From Microbacterium esteraromaticum (lineage in GTDB: Bacteria > Actinomycetota > Actinomycetes > Actinomycetales > Microbacteriaceae), in the NCBI RefSeq assembly GCF_016907315.1, contig NZ_JAFBBS010000001.1, forward strand, positions 1,178,001 through 1,242,000: DNA of 64,000 nt, in the 5' to 3' direction. Both the position numbers and the translations under genes were made by a program. Below the pieces are notes generated by a model. That model did not search any database and was not told where the DNA came from. It saw only the letters and a list, made by a program, of their open reading frames with translations. Of this stretch, positions 32,663 through 40,674 are shown piece after piece. The number at the start of each line of letters is the position of its first letter. The first letter of the stretch is position 1.

Positions 32663-33112
32663 TCAGGCCTCGGCGAGCACCCGGAAGACCTTCGAGGCGA
32701 CCTCGATCTCGGCGGGGGTCAGCCCGATCATGGCCGAGCGCATGCGTTCCGCATGGTCGGCCCGCAGGGCGGCGAGCATCTCGAGCGCACGCGGGGCTGC
32801 GGTCAGCACGCGCAGACGGCCGTCGCGCTCATCAGCGCGCGACTCGAGCAGGCCCAGCTCCTCGAGCATCCGCACCTGGCGGCTGACGACCGACTTGTCC
32901 ATCTCGAAGCACTCCGACAGCTGGTGGGCGTTGGTGCCGCCGGAGCGGGCGATGAACGTCAGCAGCTTGTAGCCGGCGGGCTGCAGCTCGGGATGCACGC
33001 GAGCCGCAGACTCCTTCCACAGCGTCCGAGCCTTGGCGAACATCAGGTTCAGCTGGCTCTGGAACTCGGCGAGCTGCTCGTCGAGCTCGTCGGCCGCCTG
33101 CTGCGCGCTCAT
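32663..33112 (-). CDS. MarR-family regulator (2), efflux operon
   Basis: The 149-residue MarR protein (HPELQPAGYKLLTFIARSGGTNAHQLSECFEMDKSVVSRQVRMLEELGLLESRADERDGRLRVL) starts one base after the stop of the MFS gene. It must therefore be made from the same mRNA. It is the natural repressor of the transporter, acting at the two palindromes upstream of the MFS gene. Sequence similarity to MarR 1 is clear in the recognition helix (DKS-(V/A)-(I/V)SRQVR), suggesting overlapping DNA specificity. Confidence 0.93.
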   Translation of the reverse strand: MSAQQAADELDEQLAEFQSQLNLMFAKARTLWKESAARVHPELQPAGYKLLTFIARSGGTNAHQLSECFEMDKSVVSRQVRMLEELGLLESRADERDGRLRVLTAAPRALEMLAALRADHAERMRSAMIGLTPAEIEVASKVFRVLAEA

Positions 33113-33113
33113 G

Positions 33114-34751
33114 TCAGCGCACGACCCGGATGCTGCCGGTCGCGGCTCCCACCTCGGCCTCGGCGACCTCGATCGCCGAGCCCTCGGCCTGCTCGCGCAG
33201 CTGCTCGGCGGAGTTCTTCGTCGACAGGGGCTTGTTGCGGATGAACGCGATCGCGATCACGCCGATCACCGCGAGCGGGATGGCGATGATGAAGGCGTCT
33301 GCGATGCCGTGGCCATAGGCCGACTCGACGACCGTGCGGATCGCATCGGGCAGATCGCCGATCTTCGGCACGTTGCCCGAGCCGAGGGCCTTGAGCGCCT
33401 CGACCTCATCCGGCGAGGTCGGCCGGAAGCCGTCGAAGCCGCTCTTGATGTACTCGCCGACGTTCGTCGCGAGGATCGAACCCATGATCGTGACGCCGAT
33501 GGTGCCGGCGATCGTGCGGAAGAAGTTGACGCCGGACGACGCGGCGCCCAGCTGCTGCGGCGGGGTGTCGTTCTGCACGATCAGGGTGAGGTTCTGCATG
33601 ACCATGCCGAGACCGGCGCCCAGCGCGAACATGTACGTCGCGACCAGCCCGAACGGGGTGTCGTAGCGCAGGGTCGACATCAGGCTGACGCCGGCGACCG
33701 TGAGCACCGAGCCCAGCAGCATCCAGCCCTTCCACTTGCCGAAGCGGCTCACGAGCTGACCGATGATGATGGATGCGCCCATCTGGCCGACGATCATCGG
33801 GATCGTCATCAGGCCCGATTCGGTCGGCGTCGCGCCGCGGGCGAGCTGGAAGTACTGCGCGAGGAACACCGAGGTGGCGAACATCGAGACGCCGATCGCG
33901 ATCGAGGCGATCACCGACAGGGTGAAAGTGCGGTTGAGGAAGAGCGTGAGCGGGATGATCGGCTCCTTGACCAGCAGCTCGACCACGATGAAGGCGATCA
34001 GCACGACGGTCGAGCCGATCGCCAGCGTATAGCTGGTGACCGAGTCCCACTCGAACTGCTGCCCGCCCATCGAGACCCAGATCAGCAGGCCCGAGACGCC
34101 GACCGCGAGCAGCACGATGCCGAGGTAGTCGATCGAGATCTTCGCAGCCTGCGGCTTGGGCAGGTGCAGGGTGACCTGCAGCAGCACGAGCGCGAGCACG
34201 GCGAACGGCACGCCGACGAAGAAGTTGGCACGCCAGCCCCACACGTCGGTGATGAATCCGCCCAGCAGAGGACCGCCGATGGTGGCGAGCGCCATGATGC
34301 CGCCGACGACACCCATGTACTTGCCGCGTTCACGCGGCGAGATGATCAGCGCCACCGCGACCATGACGAGCGACATCAAGCCGCCGACGCCGAGGCCCTG
34401 CACCACGCGCATCGTGATGAGCATGTCGATGCTGTGCGCGAATCCGGCCGCCACGGTGCCCGCGGTGAAGAGCACGAGCGACAGCTGAACGAGCACCTTG
34501 CGGTCGAGCAGGTCGGCGAGCTTGCCCCAGATCGGGGTCGACACGGCGGTCGCGAGCAGGCTGGCGGTGATCACCCAGGTGTACTGCGCCTGGGTTCCGC
34601 CGAGGTCGGCGATGATGACGGGCAGCGAGGTCGAGACGACGGTGCCCGAGAGCACGGCGACGAACATGCCGACGATGAGGCCGGAGATGGCCGTGAAGAC
34701 CTCTCGGGCCGAGCGGGTGGTCTCAGCGGATACGGAAGGGGATGAGTTCAA
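33114..34751 (-). CDS. MFS multidrug efflux transporter, DHA2 (14-TM) family
   Basis: The 545-residue transporter begins with FTAISGLIVGMFVAVLSGTVVSTSLPVIIADLGG (motif D2 region) and GKLADLLDRKVL (motif A). It continues through about 14 hydrophobic segments, with motif C-like GPLLGGFITDVWGWRANFFVGVP after helix 5. The DHA2/EmrB-QacA group exports drugs and organic cations by proton antiport. The C-terminal 45 residues are charged. It is followed directly by a MarR gene and preceded by two symmetrical operators. Confidence 0.95.
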   Translation of the reverse strand: MNSSPSVSAETTRSAREVFTAISGLIVGMFVAVLSGTVVSTSLPVIIADLGGTQAQYTWVITASLLATAVSTPIWGKLADLLDRKVLVQLSLVLFTAGTVAAGFAHSIDMLITMRVVQGLGVGGLMSLVMVAVALIISPRERGKYMGVVGGIMALATIGGPLLGGFITDVWGWRANFFVGVPFAVLALVLLQVTLHLPKPQAAKISIDYLGIVLLAVGVSGLLIWVSMGGQQFEWDSVTSYTLAIGSTVVLIAFIVVELLVKEPIIPLTLFLNRTFTLSVIASIAIGVSMFATSVFLAQYFQLARGATPTESGLMTIPMIVGQMGASIIIGQLVSRFGKWKGWMLLGSVLTVAGVSLMSTLRYDTPFGLVATYMFALGAGLGMVMQNLTLIVQNDTPPQQLGAASSGVNFFRTIAGTIGVTIMGSILATNVGEYIKSGFDGFRPTSPDEVEALKALGSGNVPKIGDLPDAIRTVVESAYGHGIADAFIIAIPLAVIGVIAIAFIRNKPLSTKNSAEQLREQAEGSAIEVAEAEVGAATGSIRVVR

Positions 34752-34774
34752 GGGGAAGACGCTCCTGAAAGATG

Positions 34775-34820
34775 GTTGATCTTCGTCAACGATACGTTAT
34801 TGGTTGCTTTTGTGCAACCA
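34775..34820. promoter_or_regulatory. Twin MarR-type palindromes before the efflux operon
   Basis: GTTGATCTTCGTCAAC (34775-34790) and GGTTGCTTTTGTGCAACC (34802-34819) are each inverted repeats with a six-base centre, 28 bases apart centre to centre. They share the core GTTG-N-T-N-TT-N-GT. They lie within 70 bases upstream of the MFS start on the minus strand. Confidence 0.75.
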
Positions 34821-34858
34821 TTGCGTCCTGTCAACTATTCCACGCGTTGCGGAACGGT

Positions 34859-34876
34859 CTGGGAAAGCGCTTCACT
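34859..34876. promoter_or_regulatory. LacI-type operator before the hydroxyacid dehydrogenase
   Basis: GGGAAAGCGCTTCAC (34861-34875) contains the palindrome AAGCGCTT (34865-34872) with matching outer G/C. It ends eight bases before the ATG at 34883. It is a typical LacI/CcpA-like site. Its regulator is not identified. Confidence 0.55.
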
Positions 34877-34882
34877 GGGTGC

Positions 34883-35890
34883 ATGCCCCACTCCCGCCCC
34901 CGAGCCCACGCCGTCATGGACGTCGACGCCTTCGAGCTGCTGTTCGACGAGACCAGGCGCGAGCGCTTCGCATCTCTCGCTGACGTCGCCGGCCGGATGC
35001 TGATCACCGACCTCGACGACCCCGCTCACGCCGCGCTGCTCGCCGAGACAGAGGTGCTCGTCTCGTCGTGGGGTATGCCCCAGCTCGACGCGGAGCGGCT
35101 GTCGCGCATGCCGAAGCTGCGCGCCGTGCTGCACGCCGCAGGCAGCGTGCAGCACATCGTCTCGGAGGAGTTCTGGGCCCGCGGCATCCGGCTCACCTCC
35201 GCAGCCGACGCGAACGCCGTGCCGGTCGCGGAGTTCACCCTCGGCGCCATCCTGCTCAGCGGCAAGCGCACCTTCACGCACCTGCAGACGCCGCACGACG
35301 CCACCTGGAACGCGTGGACCGCGCGACGGATCGGCAACGTCGATCGCACCGTCGGCATCGTCGGCTTCTCACGCATCGGCCGTCGGGTCGTCGAGCTGCT
35401 GCGTCCGTTCGACGGCATCCGCACGCTGGTCTCCGACCCCTTCGCCGATCCAGATGCCGTGGCTGCAGCCGGCGGCATCCTGCTGTCGGTCGACGAGATG
35501 CTGCCTCAGGTCGACGTGCTCTCGCTGCATGCCCCCGCGCTGCCCGCGACCAGGCACATGATCGCCGCACCGCAGCTCGCGGCACTCCCGGACGGGGCCA
35601 CTCTGATCAACACCGCCCGCGGTGCCCTGCTCGATCACGACGCGCTGCTCGCCGAATGCCGAACCGGCCGGCTCGAGGCCCTGCTCGACGTCACCGAGCC
35701 CGAGCCGCTGCCCGCGGATCATCCGCTGCGCGCACTGCCGAACGTCGCCATCACCCCGCACCTCGCAGGCTCGCTGGGCACCGAGGCCCGCCGTCTCGCC
35801 GACTCCGCGCTCGCCGAGCTCGCCGCGTACATCGCGGGCGCGCCGGCGACGCATCCGGTGACCCAGGCCGAACTGGAGATCAGCGCATGA
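34883..35890 (+). CDS. D-2-hydroxyacid dehydrogenase, NAD-dependent
   Basis: The 335-residue protein has the two-domain layout of this family. A catalytic domain lies at both ends (VLVSSWGMPQLDAERLSRMPKLRAVLHAAGSV). A Rossmann domain (TVGIVGFSRIGRRVVELLRPF, near residue 155) is in the middle. Catalytic residues are visible as INTARGALLDHDAL (Arg), DVTEPEPLPADHPLR (Glu) and ITPHLAG (His). ATG 34883 follows a LacI-type operator. The stop overlaps the DUF2264 start (ATGA), so the two form an operon, probably for a sugar or uronate derivative. Confidence 0.92.
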   Translation: MPHSRPRAHAVMDVDAFELLFDETRRERFASLADVAGRMLITDLDDPAHAALLAETEVLVSSWGMPQLDAERLSRMPKLRAVLHAAGSVQHIVSEEFWARGIRLTSAADANAVPVAEFTLGAILLSGKRTFTHLQTPHDATWNAWTARRIGNVDRTVGIVGFSRIGRRVVELLRPFDGIRTLVSDPFADPDAVAAAGGILLSVDEMLPQVDVLSLHAPALPATRHMIAAPQLAALPDGATLINTARGALLDHDALLAECRTGRLEALLDVTEPEPLPADHPLRALPNVAITPHLAGSLGTEARRLADSALAELAAYIAGAPATHPVTQAELEISA

Positions 35891-37803
35891 TCCCGCTGCC
35901 AGACGACGACCGCACCGTGTCGCCCTTCACAGGCTGGACCCGCGAGCACTGGGTCGCCGTGGCCGACGCGATCCTCGACGGCGCCGCCCGGCATGCGAGC
36001 CCTGCGCAGTCGCTGATCCGCTACCCGGGCACGCCAGGCGGCCTCGGGCGGGCGATCGACGGGCTCGAGGGATTCACCCGCACGTTCATGCTCGCGGCCT
36101 TCCGCATCGCCGGCGACCCCGACGGCACGAAGGACGTCGCCGAGCGCTATGCGCGCGGGATCGCCGCGGGGGTCGATCCGCAGCATCCGGAGCGGTGGAC
36201 CCGCCTCGACGAGCACAACCAGGCGAAGGTCGAGGCCGCCGCCCTCGCGCTCGGCCTGCACCTCACCCGCGACACGGTGTGGGCGCGGCTCGACGAGCGC
36301 GCCAGGCAGAACACGATCGACTACCTCGCCGCGTCGATCGGCGCGCAGTACTGGCCCAACAACTGGGTGTGGTTCCGGATCATGGTGTCGCACTTCCTCG
36401 AGAGCGTCGGCGGGCCGTTCTCGCCAGACGACCGCGCCGAGGACTTCGCGCTGCTCGACACGTTCGACCTGCCGGGCGGCTGGTCGAGAGATGGCGTCGG
36501 GCGCAACTTCGACCACTACTGCGGGTGGGCGCTGCCGTTCTATCCGGTGTTCTGGGCGCAGATGGTCGACGGCGTCCCCGCGCACGCCGAGCGCGTCGCC
36601 CGCTACCGGACGCGACTCGACGACTACCTCGACGACGCGCTGCACCTGATCGGCGCCGACGGGGCTCCGCTGATCCAGGGCCGCAGCCTGACCTACCGGT
36701 TCGCCACCGCCGCCCCCGCATGGGCTGCGGCGTTCGGCGGCGCGAGCAGGCATGATCCGGGACTGCTGCGCCGTGCGGCGAGTGGCCAGGTGCGACACTT
36801 CGTCGACCGCGGTGCGCCCGACGCCGACGGCATCCTCTCTCTCGGATGGCACGGCGAATGGCGGCGGATCGCGCAGAACTACTCCGGCCTCGGGTCGCCC
36901 TACTGGGCATCGAAGGGGATGCTGGGGCTCGCGCTGCCCGCCGAGCATCCGGCCTGGACGGCGACCGAGCAGCCGCTGCCGATCGACCGCGGGCCGTTCG
37001 CCCGCACGATGACCGCACCCGGCTGGCTGGCGACCGGAACCGCCGACGGCGTCGTGCGCATCGTGAACCACGGCACAGACCATCGCCTCGAGGGCTCTCT
37101 GCAGCCGGACTCGCCTGTGTACGCCAAGTTCGGCTACTCGACCGCGACAGCGCCGACGCTCGACGCCGCATCTGCGGCCGCCCCGCTCGACGGCACCGTG
37201 GCGCTGCTGCGCGAGGCGCTGCCGAGCCACCGATCCGGATTCATCGCCGGGCCGGTGCGCGAGCTCGACGGTTCGACCCTCGTCGGATCGTCGCGAGCGC
37301 AGGCGCACTGGCCCGTCGACTTCTCGTTCGTGCCCGACCATGGGGTGAGCGAGTACGAGGGCCGCACGGTGGTCGGCCCGTGGATCGACACGGTCTCGCT
37401 CGTCCGCGGCGCATGGGAGGTGCGTTTCGTGCGTGTGCATCACGACGGTTTCGCGGGTGAGGCGCTGCGGGTCGGCGGCTGGGCGCTGACCGCTCCGGAT
37501 GCCGGGATCGCGGGCGACGCGTGGGCGACGAGCGCCCGCCTCGCGTCTCGAGTGGTCGTGCTCGGAGGCACGCCGACCGCAGCATCCGGCGTGCGCGTGC
37601 AGGACGATGTGACACCGCTGGAGGGCAGGACCGCGGTGCCGTGGATCACGGTGGCTCCCGCCGCCGGGGAGTGGCATGCCTTCGGCATCCACCTGGGCGA
37701 ACCAGCCGGCGCCGGGCATCCGCCCACCGTGGCCAACGACCTGATCACCTGGCCCGACGGCGGCACCGTCTCCGTCGGTTCGATGCTCGAGGCCGCCGAA
37801 TAG
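35887..37803 (+). CDS. DUF2264-family protein
   Basis: The 638-residue protein begins TGWTREHWVAVADAILDGAARHASPAQSLIRYPGTPGG and contains NNWVWFRIMVSHFLESVGG and YCGWALPFYPVFWAQMVDG. These are features of DUF2264, whose first half is probably an (alpha/alpha)6 barrel like glycoside hydrolases and lyases. The second half is rich in beta strands. No secretion signal is seen, so it should act in the cytoplasm on an imported oligosaccharide (inferred). It overlaps the dehydrogenase gene and is followed 41 bases later by the formylglycine-generating enzyme gene. Confidence 0.88.
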   Translation: MIPLPDDDRTVSPFTGWTREHWVAVADAILDGAARHASPAQSLIRYPGTPGGLGRAIDGLEGFTRTFMLAAFRIAGDPDGTKDVAERYARGIAAGVDPQHPERWTRLDEHNQAKVEAAALALGLHLTRDTVWARLDERARQNTIDYLAASIGAQYWPNNWVWFRIMVSHFLESVGGPFSPDDRAEDFALLDTFDLPGGWSRDGVGRNFDHYCGWALPFYPVFWAQMVDGVPAHAERVARYRTRLDDYLDDALHLIGADGAPLIQGRSLTYRFATAAPAWAAAFGGASRHDPGLLRRAASGQVRHFVDRGAPDADGILSLGWHGEWRRIAQNYSGLGSPYWASKGMLGLALPAEHPAWTATEQPLPIDRGPFARTMTAPGWLATGTADGVVRIVNHGTDHRLEGSLQPDSPVYAKFGYSTATAPTLDAASAAAPLDGTVALLREALPSHRSGFIAGPVRELDGSTLVGSSRAQAHWPVDFSFVPDHGVSEYEGRTVVGPWIDTVSLVRGAWEVRFVRVHHDGFAGEALRVGGWALTAPDAGIAGDAWATSARLASRVVVLGGTPTAASGVRVQDDVTPLEGRTAVPWITVAPAAGEWHAFGIHLGEPAGAGHPPTVANDLITWPDGGTVSVGSMLEAAE

Positions 37804-37844
37804 GCTCGGAGCAGAGCGCCGCCTCGGCGCTGGAAGGAGAGCTG

Positions 37845-38798
37845 GTGGACGCGGACTGCTCATGCGGTTGCGGAACGCCGACGCGCGGCGTCTTCGGCTC
37901 GATACCGCTGCGCCCGACCGCGACGGTGCCCGACGCGGCGGCGCAGCATGCCATCGAGCAGGCGGTCCTCCCCGCCGGAACCTTCGTCATGGGCGACTCG
38001 TCGGGCGACCGCAATCGCGGCGACGGTGAGGTGCCGCAGCATCCGGTGACGCTCGAGGCCTTCTCGATCGACGTGACCAGTGTCACCAACGACGCCTTCG
38101 CGCGGTTCGTCTACGCCACCGGCTACGAGACCGAGGCGGAGCGCTTCGGATTCTCCGCCGTGTTCCATCTCGCTCTCGCCGCCGACGACGGCGACGTGAT
38201 GGGCCGGCCTCCCGGCACGCCGTGGTGGCTCGGCGTGAAGGGGGCCGATTGGCGGCATCCGGGCGGACCGAACTCCACGATCGAGGGGCTCGGCGAGCAC
38301 CCCGTCGTGCACGTCAGCTGGAACGATGCCCAGGCGTATTGCGCGTGGGCGGGCCGGCGCCTGCCTACAGAGGCCGAGTGGGAGTACGCGGCCCGTGGTG
38401 GGCTGGAGCAGAGGAAGTATCCCTGGGGAGACGACGAGGTCGACGCGGGCGGCTGGCGTGCCAACATCTGGCAGGGTGACTTCCCTCGGATCAACACGCT
38501 CGACGACGGCTGGCTGACCACGGCGCCCGTGCGGTCGTTCGAGCCGAACGCCTACGGTCTCTGGCAGATGGTCGGCAACGTCTGGGAATGGACGTCCGAC
38601 TGGTTCGACCCGAGCTACTACGGGGCGTCGCCCGCCGAGGCCCCCGCAGGACCCGCCGTCGGCCAGGCGAAGGTGCTGCGCGGCGGCAGCTACCTCTGCC
38701 ACATCTCGTACTGCAACCGGTACCGCAACTCCGCGCGCTCGCAGAACACCCCGGACTCCTCGATGGGCAACGCCGGCTTCCGCACCGTCGCCCTGTGA
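37845..38798 (+). CDS. Formylglycine-generating enzyme (sulfatase maturation)
   Basis: The 317-residue protein has an N-terminal cysteine-rich patch (CSCGCGTPTRG) and then the FGE fold: LPAGTFVMGDSSGDRNRGDGE, VVHVSWNDAQAYCAWAGRRLPTEAEWEYAARGG, and GNVWEWTSDWF. At the end it has both copper-binding active-site cysteines, Cys285 and Cys290 in CHISYCNRYRNSARSQNTPDSS. Real FGEs oxidise the cysteine of CxPxR in sulfatases; ergothioneine-type relatives lack this cysteine pair. The start is GTG 37845 with AAGGAGAG in front. No sulfatase is in the window, so the target must lie elsewhere. Confidence 0.9.
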   Translation: MDADCSCGCGTPTRGVFGSIPLRPTATVPDAAAQHAIEQAVLPAGTFVMGDSSGDRNRGDGEVPQHPVTLEAFSIDVTSVTNDAFARFVYATGYETEAERFGFSAVFHLALAADDGDVMGRPPGTPWWLGVKGADWRHPGGPNSTIEGLGEHPVVHVSWNDAQAYCAWAGRRLPTEAEWEYAARGGLEQRKYPWGDDEVDAGGWRANIWQGDFPRINTLDDGWLTTAPVRSFEPNAYGLWQMVGNVWEWTSDWFDPSYYGASPAEAPAGPAVGQAKVLRGGSYLCHISYCNRYRNSARSQNTPDSSMGNAGFRTVAL

Positions 38799-38810
38799 CA
38801 GCGGGGCCGG

Positions 38811-39164
38811 TCAGCGCCCGCTGAGCAGCACCGCGATCAGCCCGAGCGCGCCGACGGCCGCCACCACCGCGGCGATCAGCATGAGCGCCAGCGCACCGCC
38901 GATGCGCGGATCGTCGCCACGCGACCACTGCCGCATGAAGGACTGGTGCCGGCGCCGCGACACGATCCAGAGCAGGCAGGCCAGCAGCAGCCCGACCATG
39001 CCCGGCACCACCCACTCCGCGCCGCCCAGCCACTCGGGCAGCAGACGCAGCGAGACCAGCGATCCGACCGCGACAGACAGTGCCGTCCTGCGCCACGACA
39101 GCGAAGTGCGCTCCAGCTGCAGGCCCGCGTCGAACGGGCCGGTCCGGCGATCGGAGCCGCTCAT
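38811..39164 (-). CDS. DUF202 membrane protein (1)
   Basis: The 117-residue protein shows the DUF202 start, LQLERTSLSWRRTALSVAVGSLVSLRLLP, and three hydrophobic helices (about residues 28-45, 52-68, 90-115). The function of DUF202 proteins is not known. Its start overlaps the stop of the second DUF202 gene (ATGA), a pairing often seen in actinobacteria, which suggests a heteromeric membrane complex. Confidence 0.85.
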   Translation of the reverse strand: MSGSDRRTGPFDAGLQLERTSLSWRRTALSVAVGSLVSLRLLPEWLGGAEWVVPGMVGLLLACLLWIVSRRRHQSFMRQWSRGDDPRIGGALALMLIAAVVAAVGALGLIAVLLSGR

Positions 39165-39523
39165 CGCAGGACGGCGAGCAGAACCAGCACGCCGGCCGCG
39201 ACGACCGCCACGGCCAGAACGATGCCGGTCGGCGGATGCGGCAGCGGGCGCCCCTCACGCATCCGCCGCTCCACCCGCGCCCACTCGAACCACGCGACCA
39301 CGGGCAGCACGATGCCGGTGATGATCAGCACGAGCGATGCCGCGAGGCGCAGCGGTGCGTACAGGTCCAGCGCCAGCGCCTCCAGCGCCACGCCACCCGC
39401 CATGAGCGCGAGAGCAGTGCGCGTCCAGGCGAGGAACGTCCGCTCGTTGGCCAGAGAGAACCGCACATCGGGTTCGTCGCCGCGACCGAACACCGCGCGA
39501 GGGAATCTGCGATCTGCGTTCAC
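39161..39523 (-). CDS. DUF202/YidH-type membrane protein (2)
   Basis: The 120-residue protein carries the YidH/DUF202 signature RFSLANERTFLAWTRTALALMAGGVALEAL and three helices. The last one ends in VLVLLAVLR. I choose GTG 39523, which gives VNADRRFPRAVFGRGDEPDVRF and begins just before the conserved segment; an ATG 66 bases upstream would add an unconserved basic tail. It is translated first and overlaps DUF202 gene 1. Confidence 0.8.
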   Translation of the reverse strand: MNADRRFPRAVFGRGDEPDVRFSLANERTFLAWTRTALALMAGGVALEALALDLYAPLRLAASLVLIITGIVLPVVAWFEWARVERRMREGRPLPHPPTGIVLAVAVVAAGVLVLLAVLR

Positions 39524-39618
39524 CTGACGGGCCGTCCTCTCGCGCGCCGCGGGTCGGACGCCTGAACAGATCATTTCACGCCCCACACGGCCCGTGGATT
39601 CACGAGACCGCCCGGCCG

Positions 39619-40593
39619 TCAGGCGCTCGCGCGGGTGATAAGGCGGGGCGCGAGCAGCAGGTCGGCAGGATGCTCGCCCTCGATCCACGACACCAGGCGG
39701 CTGACGGCCTGGTCGCCGAGCGCGTCGAAGTCCTGCCGCACTGTCGTCAGCGGCGGAGTGAACTGGGCAGCGTCCGCGATGTCGTCGAATCCGACCACGG
39801 CGACGTCATCCGGCACGCGGCGCCCGATCTCGGCGAGCGCGCGCAGCGCGCCGAGGGCCATCTGGTCGTTCGCGGCGAAGATCGCGGTGACCCTCTCGGT
39901 GGGCATCCGGCGCGCCAGATCGAACCCGGATGCCGCACTCCAGTCTCCCCGTGCGACCCGCGGCGTCTCGAGCCCGGCGGCCGCCAGCGCCTCTCGCCAG
40001 CCGCGCTCGCGCTCGGCAGCGGCGAACGGGCCGGCGGGGCCAGCCAGGTGGTGCACCGTGCGGTGGCCGGCGGCGAGCAGGTGCTCGGTCGCGGCGCGAG
40101 CGCCGGCTGCGTGGTCGGTGCCGATGACCGCGAAGCGGTCGTCGGGCGGCGAGTCGACGACGACGAGGCGGAGGCCGGCGGATGCCGCATCGCGGGCCAG
40201 GGCGGTCGCCTCGTTCAGCACGATGGCGCCGTCGACCCCCTGATCGCGAAGGCGGTCGAAGGCCTCGGCGATGTCGGCGTCGGGCCCCAGGGTGAGCACG
40301 GTGAGCGCGTAGCCGCGAGATGCCGCCGATTCGGCGACCGCCTGCAGCATGCGGGAGTTGCCCACGGTCGCGAGGGTCTGCGCGACGAGGCCGAGGGTCT
40401 GACTGCGTCCGGTGCGCAGCGCGCGGGCCGCGCGGTTCGGCCGGTAGCCGAGCTCCGCCATCGCCTGCTCGACGCGCGCCCTGGTCTCGGGGTCGACCTT
40501 CGGGCTGTCGTTCGCGACCCGTGAGACCGTCTGGCCCGAGACTCCGGCTCGGGCAGCGACCATCGACATCGACACCCGCGTGGATCTCTGCAT
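39619..40593 (-). CDS. LacI-family regulator, likely of galTK
   Basis: The 324-residue protein has the LacI DNA-binding head (RVSMSMVAARAGVSGQTVSRVANDSPKVDPETRARVEQAMAELGYRPNRAARAL) and a sugar-binding domain with GFDDIADAAQFTPPLTTVRQDF near the end. It is divergent from galT. The 73-base gap holds two matching CG-centred palindromes (40628-40643 and 40659-40674), so it almost certainly controls galTK and itself. The inducer is presumably galactose or a phosphate of it (inferred). Confidence 0.93.
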   Translation of the reverse strand: MQRSTRVSMSMVAARAGVSGQTVSRVANDSPKVDPETRARVEQAMAELGYRPNRAARALRTGRSQTLGLVAQTLATVGNSRMLQAVAESAASRGYALTVLTLGPDADIAEAFDRLRDQGVDGAIVLNEATALARDAASAGLRLVVVDSPPDDRFAVIGTDHAAGARAATEHLLAAGHRTVHHLAGPAGPFAAAERERGWREALAAAGLETPRVARGDWSAASGFDLARRMPTERVTAIFAANDQMALGALRALAEIGRRVPDDVAVVGFDDIADAAQFTPPLTTVRQDFDALGDQAVSRLVSWIEGEHPADLLLAPRLITRASA

Positions 40594-40627
40594 CCGGTCC
40601 CCTGATCTCGACGGTCACAACTCCGGA

Positions 40628-40674
40628 GTGTTGACGTTACCACGCTCGGCACGGTAGCGTGTTGACGTGAACAC
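40628..40674. promoter_or_regulatory. galT promoter with two LacI-type operators
   Basis: GTGTTGACGTTACCAC (40628-40643) and GTGTTGACGTGAACAC (40659-40674) share ten bases and lie 31 bases apart, about three helix turns. The second is a near-perfect palindrome (GTGTT-ACGT-AACAC) and contains the galT start codon. The first includes the -35 TTGACG (40631-40636). TAGCGT (40655-40660) is the -10, six bases before GTG 40667. Confidence 0.8.

Noticed and set aside
35719..37863. 714-codon minus-strand frame opposite the DUF2264 gene
   Set aside because: Codon-bias shadow; the plus-strand product is a full DUF2264 protein in a coupled operon.
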